Below are positions 5,535 to 11,769 of a stretch of DNA of 15,648 nucleotides, one piece after another. The notes under the pieces were generated by a model. That model saw only the letters and a list, made by a program, of their open reading frames with translations, did no database searches and was not told the DNA's origin. The DNA is from Clostridia bacterium (lineage in GTDB: Bacteria > Bacillota > Clostridia > Christensenellales > Maliibacteriaceae): positions 1 through 15,648 of the forward strand of contig JAGBGW010000076.1 in assembly GCA_017935825.1 (NCBI GenBank), given 5' to 3'. Numbering within the stretch: position 1 is the first letter of the stretch; the number at the start of each line of letters is the position of its first letter. A program made the position numbers and the translations under genes.

Positions 5535-6014
5535 ATGCAGCAAAAGAAACTGGCAAATTATTTGAAACTGATCGTCATCGGCGTGGGGATTTGTGCCCTG
5601 CTGGTCTACGCCCTTGTGCTTCCCGTCTGGGGGCGGGGCATCGCGCAGCGCAACCCCGAGTTTGCCCATGCATTCTGGCCCTGGCTGATTTTCCTGTGCG
5701 GCACGGGCATCCCGATCTTCTGGGCGCTGTGCTATGCATGGGGCGTGTTTGACCGCATCGGTAAGGATGAAAGCTTCTGTCATGCCAACGCGGATGCACT
5801 CTCTAAAATTGCAAAACTGGCGCTGGCGGACACCATCTACTTCTTCCTTGGACAGATCGTTCTGCTTTTGATGAACATGAATCATCCGGGCATCCTGCTG
5901 CTTTGTCTTGTGCTGGTCTTTGCAGGACTTGCCGTGGCAGCGGTGGCGAATGCTTTGTCGGGGCTGACACGCCGCGCCACCATCCTTCGTGAAGAAAATG
6001 AACTGACCATCTGA
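5535..6014 (+). CDS. DUF2975 family four-helix membrane protein
   Basis: 159 residues from the ATG at 5535. A frame-matched GTG at 5526 is part of the AGGTGA ribosome site, so I reject it as the start. Four membrane helices are predicted at about residues 11-31, 48-70, 92-114 and 118-140. The loop IGKDESFCHANADALSKIA (75-93) is the conserved stretch of DUF2975 proteins. The biochemical role of this family is unknown. It is very often followed by a small HTH regulator of the YozG type, as here, nine bases downstream, which suggests a membrane protein and regulator acting together. It is first in a three-gene operon with a very strong promoter. Confidence 0.85.
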   Translation: MQQKKLANYLKLIVIGVGICALLVYALVLPVWGRGIAQRNPEFAHAFWPWLIFLCGTGIPIFWALCYAWGVFDRIGKDESFCHANADALSKIAKLALADTIYFFLGQIVLLLMNMNHPGILLLCLVLVFAGLAVAAVANALSGLTRRATILREENELTI

Positions 6015-6023
6015 GGAGGCACT

Positions 6024-6233
6024 ATGGCAATTATTATCAATATCGATGTGATGCTTGCCAAGCGCAAGATGAGCGTGACGGAGCTTTCCGAACGGGTGGG
6101 CATCACCATGGCTAACATTTCCATTTTGAAGAACGGTCACGCAAAGGCCATCAAAATCGAGACTTTGGACAAAATCTGCCGCGCGCTGGACTGCCAGCCG
6201 GGGGATATTCTGGAGTGGAGAGACGAGGAATAA
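6024..6233 (+). CDS. Small XRE/YozG-like helix-turn-helix regulator
   Basis: 69 residues, almost entirely a single Cro/CI-type DNA-binding domain. Helices 2 and 3 of the HTH lie at about 17-24 and 28-36 (SVTELSER, MANISILKN), followed by the typical IKIETLDKICRALDCQPGDIL. No sensor or dimerisation domain is attached, so any signal probably comes through a partner, perhaps the DUF2975 membrane protein encoded just upstream. GAGGAGG precedes the ATG. The gene is the middle member of the operon, with 9- and 13-base gaps. Its target sites are unknown; the strong promoter upstream of the operon is a plausible place for autoregulation. Confidence 0.9.
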   Translation: MAIIINIDVMLAKRKMSVTELSERVGITMANISILKNGHAKAIKIETLDKICRALDCQPGDILEWRDEE

Positions 6234-6246
6234 AGGAGGAAGTATT

Positions 6247-6627
6247 ATGAAAATCGACCATGTAGCGGCATATGTCAGTGACCTTGAGAAGGCGCGGGAA
6301 TTTTTCTGCAAGTACTTTTCCTGCACGGCCAATGAGAAATATCACAATCCGCGGACGGGCTTAAGCACCTACTTTCTCACCTTTGACGATGGTGCAAGGC
6401 TGGAACTGATGCAGCGCCCCGATGTGGTGCAGACGGTGGATGGTCTTGCCATTGGCTTCACCCATCTTGCTTTTTCCGTCGGCAGCAGAGAAGCCGTGGA
6501 CAGCCTCACAGCCCGCCTGAAAGAGGATGGTTACGATGTGGTCAGCGGTCCCAGAACCACGGGTGACGGCTATTATGAAAGCTGTGTGGCGGTGGTGGAC
6601 GGTCTTCTGGTGGAAATCACCGTATAA
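6247..6627 (+). CDS. VOC/glyoxalase-like metalloprotein
   Basis: 126 residues, the usual length of a single-chain VOC protein built from two beta-alpha-beta-beta-beta modules (about 1-57 and 70-126). The expected metal ligands are all present: His5, Glu53 (RLELM), His73 (THLAF) and Glu123 (VEITV). It belongs to the glyoxalase/bleomycin-resistance superfamily and should be a divalent-metal enzyme, acting as a dimer in the cytosol. Sequence alone does not tell lactoylglutathione lyase-like, epimerase-like or detoxifying roles apart; anaerobes of this type often lack glutathione. GGAGG gives a strong ribosome site 13 bases after the HTH gene. It is the last gene of the operon and is followed by the palindromic element at 6641-6751. 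Confidence 0.9.
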   Translation: MKIDHVAAYVSDLEKAREFFCKYFSCTANEKYHNPRTGLSTYFLTFDDGARLELMQRPDVVQTVDGLAIGFTHLAFSVGSREAVDSLTARLKEDGYDVVSGPRTTGDGYYESCVAVVDGLLVEITV

Positions 6628-6640
6628 AACAGCAAATGAA

Positions 6641-6751
6641 AAAGGCTCCCTCCTTGAGGGAGCTGTCGAGCGTAAGCGAGACTGAGGGAGTCTGCATGAT
6701 CCCTCAATCAGCTTGTTGTCTGACAGCTCCCCTAAGCGTAAGGGAGCCTTT
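6641..6751. mobile_element. 111-bp palindromic MITE-like repeat
   Basis: Nested inverted repeats. Outer arms AAAGGCTCCCT (6641-6651) and AGGGAGCCTTT (6741-6751) and inner arms GGGAGCTGTC (6658-6667) and GACAGCTCCC (6722-6731) are perfect; a third, weaker GAGGGA/TCCCTC pair sits in the middle. AGCGTAAG occurs twice inside, at 6670 and 6735. The whole element can fold into one long hairpin. It has no coding capacity. An A-run before it and a T-run after it (6753-6759) let it terminate the two convergent operons. Elements of this shape are familiar to me from gut Clostridia, but I cannot name a family. Confidence 0.65.
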
Positions 6752-6757
6752 GTTTTT

Positions 6758-7159
6758 TTAGAATTGAATGCAATACAACGTATTTACCTGCGCATTTGCT
6801 AAAAACGTACAAAGGTCAATGTCATCCAAACGAACAGAGCATTCTTTTTTATTTCGCTTGCCTGCCCAAGTTTTGCATAGATAAATTGTTTGTGCATTTG
6901 GAACATCACGCAGTGCGGCGATCAGATCGGCAAGCACCTGTAATTCCTGCGCGTGAGGATCCTCCATGCACATGGGAAAGGTACAATCGCATACCCAATC
7001 CGTAATCCGAAAGGAATCGGAATCACCGTTTTGTACAACACAAGACTTGACATCATGTTTTGTGCCGACATGGAAGCGATATGTTGTTTGTGTGCAAATT
7101 GCATCAACAGCAGGAATGCTAACTTCTTTGTTGATGGCACCATAGAGGAAATAACACAT
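6758..7159 (-). CDS. Conserved-looking small protein of unknown function
   Basis: 133 residues; I do not recognise a named family. The sequence is mixed alpha/beta with no membrane helix or signal peptide. Cysteines are frequent, including WVCDCTFPMC (55-64). A helical segment (about 68-87) leads into a strand, TIYLCKTWAGKRNKKE, that looks conserved. The start follows the 86-residue gene by two bases (TAA-CC-ATG), so translation is probably coupled; the upstream GGGATAG is a weak ribosome site. It is the last gene of the aldo/keto reductase operon. The stop codon lies seven bases from the palindromic repeat. No function is proposed. Confidence 0.72.
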   Translation of the reverse strand: MCYFLYGAINKEVSIPAVDAICTQTTYRFHVGTKHDVKSCVVQNGDSDSFRITDWVCDCTFPMCMEDPHAQELQVLADLIAALRDVPNAQTIYLCKTWAGKRNKKECSVRLDDIDLCTFLANAQVNTLYCIQF

Positions 7160-7161
7160 GG

Positions 7162-7422
7162 TTATCTATCCCAAAGATGGGGTTCCAGTACGTCCAGCAA
7201 TTCTGCCGCATCGGCGGAAGCATCCAGATCGTCGCCGTATTTATCCCAAAGAACTTCGTCGATGAAGTCGTCCATGTCATCCTCATCCGCATCGGGGATT
7301 TCTGCGCGGAACGCATCCCAGCGGGCGAAAATGTCGTTGACGAATGCAGTCAGTTCCTCTGCGGAAAGGGCTTTGCCTGCCTGCGTGGCACGCAGTACTT
7401 TTAAAATTTGTGCGTCGAACAT
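7162..7422 (-). CDS. Small acidic protein of unknown function
   Basis: 86 residues, strongly acidic, with a dense Asp/Glu stretch at about 43-72 (PDADEDDMDDFIDE) and a final Trp-rich end (LEPHLWDR). It is predicted helical and soluble. The start overlaps the end of the aldo/keto reductase gene by 22 bases, and its GAGGAG ribosome site lies inside that gene, which indicates coupled translation. The two-base gap to the next gene continues the operon. The acidic surface could mean a protein-binding or DNA-mimic role, but nothing in the sequence proves either. Confidence 0.72.
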   Translation of the reverse strand: MFDAQILKVLRATQAGKALSAEELTAFVNDIFARWDAFRAEIPDADEDDMDDFIDEVLWDKYGDDLDASADAAELLDVLEPHLWDR

Positions 7423-8405
7423 CCGAACTCCTCATGCAGCGCATCCACGGCGCTGTCGATCCGCTGGATCTGGTCCTGTGTGAGTGCCAGGTCTGCGCCA
7501 AGTGCGCTCTGTGCAATGTGCTCGGGACGTCTGCCGCCGCAGATGGCGTTGATGTGCTCACCCGTGCAAAGTGCATAAGCCATCGCCACCACAGGGATGG
7601 CGGTCTCGCACTCGTCTGCAATGAGCTGAATCTTATCGATCAATCCCATAACTGCCTCGCGGCGGTCGCGTGCGTACCAAAGCATGCTGTAGGCACCCTG
7701 ACCTTCGTGTACTTCCGTTTCGCGGGAGAATTTGCCGGTCAAAATGCCGCGCTCCAGTACGGAATAGGCCTGGAAGGTTACGTCGTGGTCTTTGCAGAAC
7801 TCGATATACTGGCGCACCGTGCCGCGGTCAAAGAGAGAGAATTTCTCCTGCACCACGTCTACCTTGCCGTACTTCAAGTATTCTTCCAGCTGGGGGATGG
7901 TGGCGTTAGAAATGCCGATGGCGCGAATCTTGCCTTCTTCCTTAAACTTCATCAGTGCGCCCATGGTCTCCTCAATGGGCACGGTGATGGGCTGACGGTG
8001 GGTGAAGTAGACGTCCAGATAGTCGGTGTCAAGACGGGTCAGGCTTTCTTCCAAATCAAGGCGCAGTGCCTTGGCGGAGGTGTTCTGGTACACGGTCTGT
8101 CCGTCGCGGTTGTAGCAGAAGCGCTCGCCTTCGCCGTCGCGCCAGTTCATGCCGCCCTTGCTGGAGAGGATGAAGTCGTGGCGCTTGCCCTTCAGGGCTT
8201 TGCCAAGCAGCATTTCGCTTCGACCCGTGCCGTAGACCTTTGCGGTGTCGATGAAGTTGATGCCCATGTCAGGCAGTGCGCTTACGATGCGGTCGCAGGC
8301 GGAATCATCGGTGCAGTCCCATGCGGTGCCGCCGCCGATCTGCCAGGCGCCGAATGCCACGCGGGACACTTCAATGCCGCTGGTGCCGAGATTTTGGTAT
8401 TTCAT
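7401..8405 (-). CDS. Aldo/keto reductase
   Basis: 334 residues, a normal length. NAD(P)H-dependent TIM-barrel oxidoreductase of the cytosol that reduces carbonyls; the substrate is not evident. The full catalytic tetrad is present: Asp53 and Tyr58 in FIDTAKVYG, Lys83 in SSKGG and His136 in YFTHRQP. The N-terminal MKYQNLGTSGIEVSRVAFGAWQIGG is typical of the YghZ/IolS-like AKR group. The end of the protein carries CSTHKF, a slightly unusual tail that overlaps the next gene. AAAGGAG lies 8 bases before the ATG. It is first of three minus-strand genes and starts 30 bases after the terminator of the HisF-like gene; no strong promoter is obvious between them. Confidence 0.94.
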   Translation of the reverse strand: MKYQNLGTSGIEVSRVAFGAWQIGGGTAWDCTDDSACDRIVSALPDMGINFIDTAKVYGTGRSEMLLGKALKGKRHDFILSSKGGMNWRDGEGERFCYNRDGQTVYQNTSAKALRLDLEESLTRLDTDYLDVYFTHRQPITVPIEETMGALMKFKEEGKIRAIGISNATIPQLEEYLKYGKVDVVQEKFSLFDRGTVRQYIEFCKDHDVTFQAYSVLERGILTGKFSRETEVHEGQGAYSMLWYARDRREAVMGLIDKIQLIADECETAIPVVAMAYALCTGEHINAICGGRRPEHIAQSALGADLALTQDQIQRIDSAVDALHEEFGCSTHKF

Positions 8406-8434
8406 ATGGTTTCTCCTTTCGGATACATTTTTCT

Positions 8435-8468
8435 AAAAAAAGGCATGCTCAAAGAAGCAGAGCATGCC
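8435..8468 (-). terminator. Intrinsic terminator of the HisH/HisF-like pair
   Basis: On the minus strand, stem GGCATGCTC (8460-8468) with GAGCATGCC (8442-8450), 9-base loop, then seven T (8435-8441). It begins eight bases after the HisF-like stop. Confidence 0.9.
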
Positions 8469-8475
8469 AAAATTT

Positions 8476-9264
8476 TTACTTTGTAAGAACAGTGTTCAAA
8501 CGCACGGGCAGCTTGAATGCGATCATCTGCTGCTTGATCATGGCGATGTCAAGTGCCTTGGAATGCAGTGCATCTGCCGTGATGGCGCTGTCCGCCACGC
8601 CGGGTGCAAGGATCGCGGAGAAGTCCAGATCCTGACCCTCGCCGCCTTCTGCGATGATGGGAATGTTCAGTGCCTGGGCAAGCAGACCCGTAGCATAGAT
8701 GTCGTAGCCGCCGCCAAGGCGAACGGAATGACGGCTGTGCAGCAGAATCTCACCTGCGCCCAGTTCTTCCACGCGACGTGCCCAGTCAAGCAGGTCAAGG
8801 TCCACCATGCGATCCTGTCCTGCCAGAATATCCGTGGGGCCGCCGGTGAAGACGCGGTAACCCCAGTTGGTGCGGTCGGTATCGATGCGCACGCAGATGC
8901 GGGGAGAGGAAAATGCACGGCAAGCCATGGAAATAAAGCTGGGACGGCGCACGGCGATGGAGCCGATGACCACTTTGTCCGCGCCGCTGTCCAGAAGGTC
9001 AGCGATCTGTTCCTGCGTCAGCACCGCACCGCCCACCATGATGGGGAGGTTTACGTTTTCCGCAACGCGGCTGATGGCTTCGCAGGTCAGCTTATGGCTG
9101 GCAGAGGAGGGGAATGCATCGAACAGATACAGTTCGTCCGCGCCCTGCTGCATGTAGTGGGAAGCTGCCTCCACCACGTCGGAAGGATCATTCAGATGAG
9201 AGATCACAGAAGCGCATTTGCCGTGATCCAGATCAATACGAGGAATAATTTTTTTCGCCAGCAT
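8476..9264 (-). CDS. Divergent HisF-like (imidazole glycerol phosphate synthase cyclase) paralogue
   Basis: 262 residues, a (beta/alpha)8 barrel clearly of the HisF family: MLAKKIIPRIDLDHGK at the start, GADELYLFD (41-49), GADKVVIGS (94-102) and LGAGEILL (168-175). HisF closes the imidazole ring of histidine synthesis using ammonia from HisH. The two general acid/base aspartates are kept (Asp11, Asp128). Other conserved sites differ. The VKG after the first loop is ASV. VGGGI is VGGAV. INS is IGS. The phosphate-binding SGG is EGG. The loop normally reading TSMDRDGT, which holds the substrate-binding Asp, reads HSRHSVRL (176-183). This suggests a changed or lost substrate. It starts three bases after the HisH-like stop with an AAGGGGGAA ribosome site. 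It is not in a his operon. I therefore avoid the hisF symbol. Confidence 0.85.
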   Translation of the reverse strand: MLAKKIIPRIDLDHGKCASVISHLNDPSDVVEAASHYMQQGADELYLFDAFPSSASHKLTCEAISRVAENVNLPIMVGGAVLTQEQIADLLDSGADKVVIGSIAVRRPSFISMACRAFSSPRICVRIDTDRTNWGYRVFTGGPTDILAGQDRMVDLDLLDWARRVEELGAGEILLHSRHSVRLGGGYDIYATGLLAQALNIPIIAEGGEGQDLDFSAILAPGVADSAITADALHSKALDIAMIKQQMIAFKLPVRLNTVLTK

Positions 9265-9267
9265 CGA

Positions 9268-9891
9268 TTATTCCCCCTTTGCGTTCGGAATGTCCATAAA
9301 GTTGGAAAGAAGCTTCAAGCCATCCTCGCCGCTTTTTTCAGGGCAGAACTGCACGCCGAAAACGTTGTCGCGGTGGGCGACGGCACAAAAATCCATGCCG
9401 AACTCGGTGATGCCTGCGTTATGTGCCGCGGTGACATCGGTTGCCCAATAGTCGTGCATGAAGTAGAAGCTGTGCATATCAAGACCTGCAAGAAGCGGGC
9501 AGTTGCTCACATTCTGCACCGTGTTCCAGCCCATGTGGGGGAAACGGGGTGCGTTGGAGATCTGCACCAGACGGTCGGCAAAAACTGCAAGACCGGTATG
9601 TCTGCCGCCCTGATCGCTGCCGGAAAACAGCAGCTGCATGCCAAGGTTGATGCCCAGGATGGGTGTGCCCTTGGTGATGGCGCGCACGATGGCGTCGGAA
9701 AGACCATCGCGGTTCAAACGGGAAATGGCATCGGGGAAAAGACCGTTGCCGTAGAGGATGATGCGCTTGGCGGACAGAATGTCCGATGCGCCGGTTATCT
9801 GATGAACATCGCAGCCGATGCGCTTCAAAGCGCCCTGCATGGCAAGGCGGTTGGTGGGACCGCATGCGATGATGGATACGGATTTGGACAA
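9268..9891 (-). CDS. HisH-like glutamine amidotransferase homologue without catalytic Cys and His
   Basis: About 207 residues from a TTG at 9891; an in-frame GTG at 9927 would add 12. I prefer 9891 because AAGGAG lies 10 bases upstream and the protein then begins where HisH normally does. It is a class I glutaminase-fold homologue of HisH: LGINLGMQLLF, PHMGWN, FYFMHDYWA and FGVQFCPEKSG. The motifs carry key substitutions, verified in the codons. The nucleophile Cys of LGICLGMQ is Asn (AAC). The His of QFHPEKSG is Cys (TGC). The oxyanion-loop PGVG is YGNG. Only the Glu of the triad remains. It should not hydrolyse glutamine, so it is probably a structural or regulatory partner of the HisF-like protein encoded three bases downstream. 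The frame is intact and other core motifs are well kept, which argues against simple decay. Confidence 0.85.
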   Translation of the reverse strand: MSKSVSIIACGPTNRLAMQGALKRIGCDVHQITGASDILSAKRIILYGNGLFPDAISRLNRDGLSDAIVRAITKGTPILGINLGMQLLFSGSDQGGRHTGLAVFADRLVQISNAPRFPHMGWNTVQNVSNCPLLAGLDMHSFYFMHDYWATDVTAAHNAGITEFGMDFCAVAHRDNVFGVQFCPEKSGEDGLKLLSNFMDIPNAKGE

Positions 9892-9954
9892 GGCGTTCAC
9901 ACTCCTTATACACTGTTGCACATACACATAGTTGTGGATGTTAATTCACCATAT

Positions 9955-9960
9955 ATTATA
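9955..9960 (-). promoter_or_regulatory. Possible -10 box of the HisH/HisF-like pair
   Basis: Perfect TATAAT on the minus strand, about 60 bases upstream of the chosen start. The expected -35 position has only TTTCTT, so an activator may be needed or the box may be fortuitous. Confidence 0.4.
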
Positions 9961-9991
9961 GCATCATAAACGGGCAGAAGAAAGAGTAAAA

Positions 9992-10026
9992 GAAAAATGC
10001 TTACGATAAAATCGCAGGCATTTTTC
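9992..10026. terminator. Terminator-like long hairpin
   Basis: Arms GAAAAATGC (9992-10000) and GCATTTTTC (10018-10026), with an inner CGAT/ATCG stem and a symmetric 3x3 internal loop. A/T tracts at both ends could allow termination in either direction. Confidence 0.5.
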
Positions 10027-10041
10027 AGTTTTGAGTTTAGC

Positions 10042-10070
10042 GTGATGATTTGCCGGTGGCAAAGTGATGA
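10042..10070. repeat. Covarying hairpin repeat, inverted copy 1
   Basis: GTGATGA then TTTGCC-GGT-GGCAAA (10049-10063), then GTGATGA again. Read on the other strand it matches the copies at 10216 and 10250. Confidence 0.5.
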
Positions 10071-10111
10071 GAAAGGCTGTCGTCTTTTGTTTGGTTTAGA
10101 TGAAAATGACA

Positions 10112-10137
10112 GTAGGGGCGATTCATGAATCGCCCGC
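10112..10137. repeat. GTAGGGGC-headed hairpin repeat, copy E
   Basis: GTAG followed by a perfect 20-bp palindrome (10116-10135) with half-site GGGCGATTCA. Confidence 0.65.
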
Positions 10138-10162
10138 AAACGCAGGGAAAAGATCTAACGTT

Positions 10163-10190
10163 GCAGGGGCGGATGAATCCGCCCCGTACG
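10163..10190. repeat. GCAGGGGC-headed hairpin repeat, copy F
   Basis: GCA then GGGGCGGAT (10166-10174) and ATCCGCCCC (10177-10185), ending GTACG. A 9-bp perfect stem; the head differs by one base from the GTAGGGGC form. Confidence 0.65.
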
Positions 10191-10215
10191 ATTGATAAAT
10201 TTTTTCTACCATTCA

Positions 10216-10243
10216 AACTGCGCGCAGCGCATCATAACTGTAA
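10216..10243. repeat. Covarying hairpin repeat, copy 2
   Basis: Stem TGCGC-GCA-GCGCA flanked by AAC and TCATAACTGTAA. Flanks and loop match copy 3, but the stem bases differ in a compensating way. Confidence 0.55.
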
Positions 10244-10249
10244 ACTCTA

Positions 10250-10277
10250 AACTTGCCGCAAGGCAATCATAACTTAA
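10250..10277. repeat. Covarying hairpin repeat, copy 3
   Basis: Stem TTGCC-GCAA-GGCAA flanked by AAC and TCATAACTTAA. It runs directly into the A-run of the glgA terminator. Confidence 0.55.
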
Positions 10278-10309
10278 AAAAGGAACCTGCTTTTGCAGGT
10301 TCCTTTTTT
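10276..10309 (-). terminator. Intrinsic terminator of the glg operon
   Basis: Perfect 15-bp inverted repeat: A6 plus GGAACCTGC (10276-10290), loop TTTT, GCAGGTTCC plus T6 (10295-10309). It begins two bases after the glgA stop; symmetric, so bidirectional. Confidence 0.93.
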
Positions 10310-10311
10310 AC

Positions 10312-11769
10312 TTATCTGTTGATGGAATCGTACAGCTCGCTGTAACGCTTTGCGGAAACCGTCCAGGAGAAGTCCTTGGTCATTGCGTTCTTCATCAAAA
10401 CTGCATGATGTTCGGGACGCTCGTGGTAGACGCGCAGCGCGTATTCGATGGTGCCCATCATCTCGTGTGCATTGTAGTTGACGAAACCGTAGCCGTCGCC
10501 GGATACCTCAAACTCGTTGTAGGGATCAACAGTGTCTGCCAGACCGCCGGTCTTGCGGACGATGGGAAGCGTGCCGTAGCGCATGCTCATCATCTGGGAA
10601 AGACCGCAGGGTTCAAACAAAGACGGCATCAGGAAGAAGTCGCAGCCTGCGTAGATGCGATGACTCAGCGGGAAGTCGAACTCCAGTCTTGCTGCAATGC
10701 GTCCGGGATAAGCGGAAGCTGCCCAGCGGAAGAAGTCTTCATACTCGCGGTCGCCGGTGCCAAGGATGGCGATCTGCACATCGTTGTGATCCATAAGGTC
10801 GGTCAGGATGCAGCGCACAAGGTTAAGACCCTTCTGGGAAGTAAGGCGGGTGACCATACCGATCAGCGGTACGTCATCGCGCTCGGAAAGCCAAAGCTCG
10901 TGCTGCAGCATGCGCTTGCACTGTGCCTTGCCTTCCAGGTCGTCCACGGTGAAGTTCACGGGGATCAGACCATCCAGTTCGCTGTTGTATTCTTCCATGT
11001 CAAGACCGTTGACCACGCCGTAGAGACGGCCTTCGCAGCTTTGCATCAGACCTTCCAGGTTCTCACCATAGAACTCGGTCTGAATTTCCTTTGCGTAGGT
11101 GGGGGAGACGGTGGTGACGATGTCGGAGAATACGATACCGCCCTTCATGAAGCTTGCGCAGCCGTGGAATTCCAGATACTCTGCGGAATTGTACTTGTAG
11201 TCCACAAACAGCATGCCCTCGATCAGCGGCCAGGAGAAGATGCCCTGGAACTTGAGGTTATGGATGGTGTATGCGCACTTGATACGATCGTATGCAGGGT
11301 TGAAGGAATACTGGGTGCGAAGCAGGAAGGGGATCATACCGCTCTGCCAATCGTGGCAGTGCAGTACGTCGGGATAAAGGTTCAGGTGACCGATCACTTC
11401 CAGCACGGCGCGGCAGAAGAAGCTGTAGCGCTCTGCCTCAAAGGGACCGCCGTCGGTATAGACACCGGAGAAACCGAAGTAGAACTCGTTGTCCACGAAG
11501 TAATAGGTCACGCCGTCGTTTTCAAGAGAGAACACGCCGCAGTACTGGGTGCGCCAGCCAAGCTGCACGGTGAAGTTGGTGATATACTGCATCTTTTCCA
11601 CGAAATGATGGGGGATATCACGATACTTGGGCAGGATGACTGCAACACGGTTGCCCTGCGCAGCCTGTTCTTTGGGAAGGCTGCCCAGAACGTCTGCAAG
11701 GCCGCCGGTCTTGATGAAAGGCTGTGCCTCACTTGCAGCGTGCAGAATGAAGTACTTGCCGTCTGCCAT
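10312..11769 (-). CDS. glgA: Glycogen synthase (ADP-glucose type, GT5)
   Basis: 485 residues, normal for bacterial GlgA. It transfers glucose from ADP-glucose to the non-reducing ends of growing alpha-1,4-glucan in the cytosol. The N-terminal Rossmann domain has the ADP-glucose loop KTGGL (20-24) and HCHDW (137-141). The C-terminal domain has TRLTSQKG (307-314) with the phosphate-binding Arg308 and Lys313, and the FEPCGLSQ motif with Glu386. Every catalytic residue I can place is present, so this enzyme should be active. The start overlaps the glgD stop by one base (TGATG), which indicates translational coupling. It is the last gene of the cluster and is followed by a strong terminator. Confidence 0.97.
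   Translation of the reverse strand: MADGKYFILHAASEAQPFIKTGGLADVLGSLPKEQAAQGNRVAVILPKYRDIPHHFVEKMQYITNFTVQLGWRTQYCGVFSLENDGVTYYFVDNEFYFGFSGVYTDGGPFEAERYSFFCRAVLEVIGHLNLYPDVLHCHDWQSGMIPFLLRTQYSFNPAYDRIKCAYTIHNLKFQGIFSWPLIEGMLFVDYKYNSAEYLEFHGCASFMKGGIVFSDIVTTVSPTYAKEIQTEFYGENLEGLMQSCEGRLYGVVNGLDMEEYNSELDGLIPVNFTVDDLEGKAQCKRMLQHELWLSERDDVPLIGMVTRLTSQKGLNLVRCILTDLMDHNDVQIAILGTGDREYEDFFRWAASAYPGRIAARLEFDFPLSHRIYAGCDFFLMPSLFEPCGLSQMMSMRYGTLPIVRKTGGLADTVDPYNEFEVSGDGYGFVNYNAHEMMGTIEYALRVYHERPEHHAVLMKNAMTKDFSWTVSAKRYSELYDSINR

Larger units (their letters stand above)
9892..10311. other. 420-base intergenic region dense in hairpin repeats
   Basis: No convincing gene. It holds the leader and -10 box of the HisH-like gene, a long hairpin with GAAAAATGC/GCATTTTTC arms (9992-10026), three covarying hairpin repeats, two GTAGGGGC-type repeats and the glgA terminator. 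Confidence 0.65.

Noticed and set aside
4695..6332. Minus-strand frame of 545 codons opposite hsp20 and the DUF2975 operon
   Set aside because: It crosses several genes, promoters and terminators on the other strand and shows no domain; clearly a shadow.
8476..9891. Ordinary hisH-hisF of histidine biosynthesis
   Set aside because: No other his gene is near, the HisH catalytic Cys and His are gone and several HisF substrate motifs differ.
9906..10139. Minus-strand open frame of 77 codons upstream of the HisH-like gene
   Set aside because: It has no ribosome site, runs through three hairpin repeats and has the composition of intergenic DNA.
10042..10277. CRISPR array
   Set aside because: Units are few, in mixed orientation, with no uniform spacers and changing stems.
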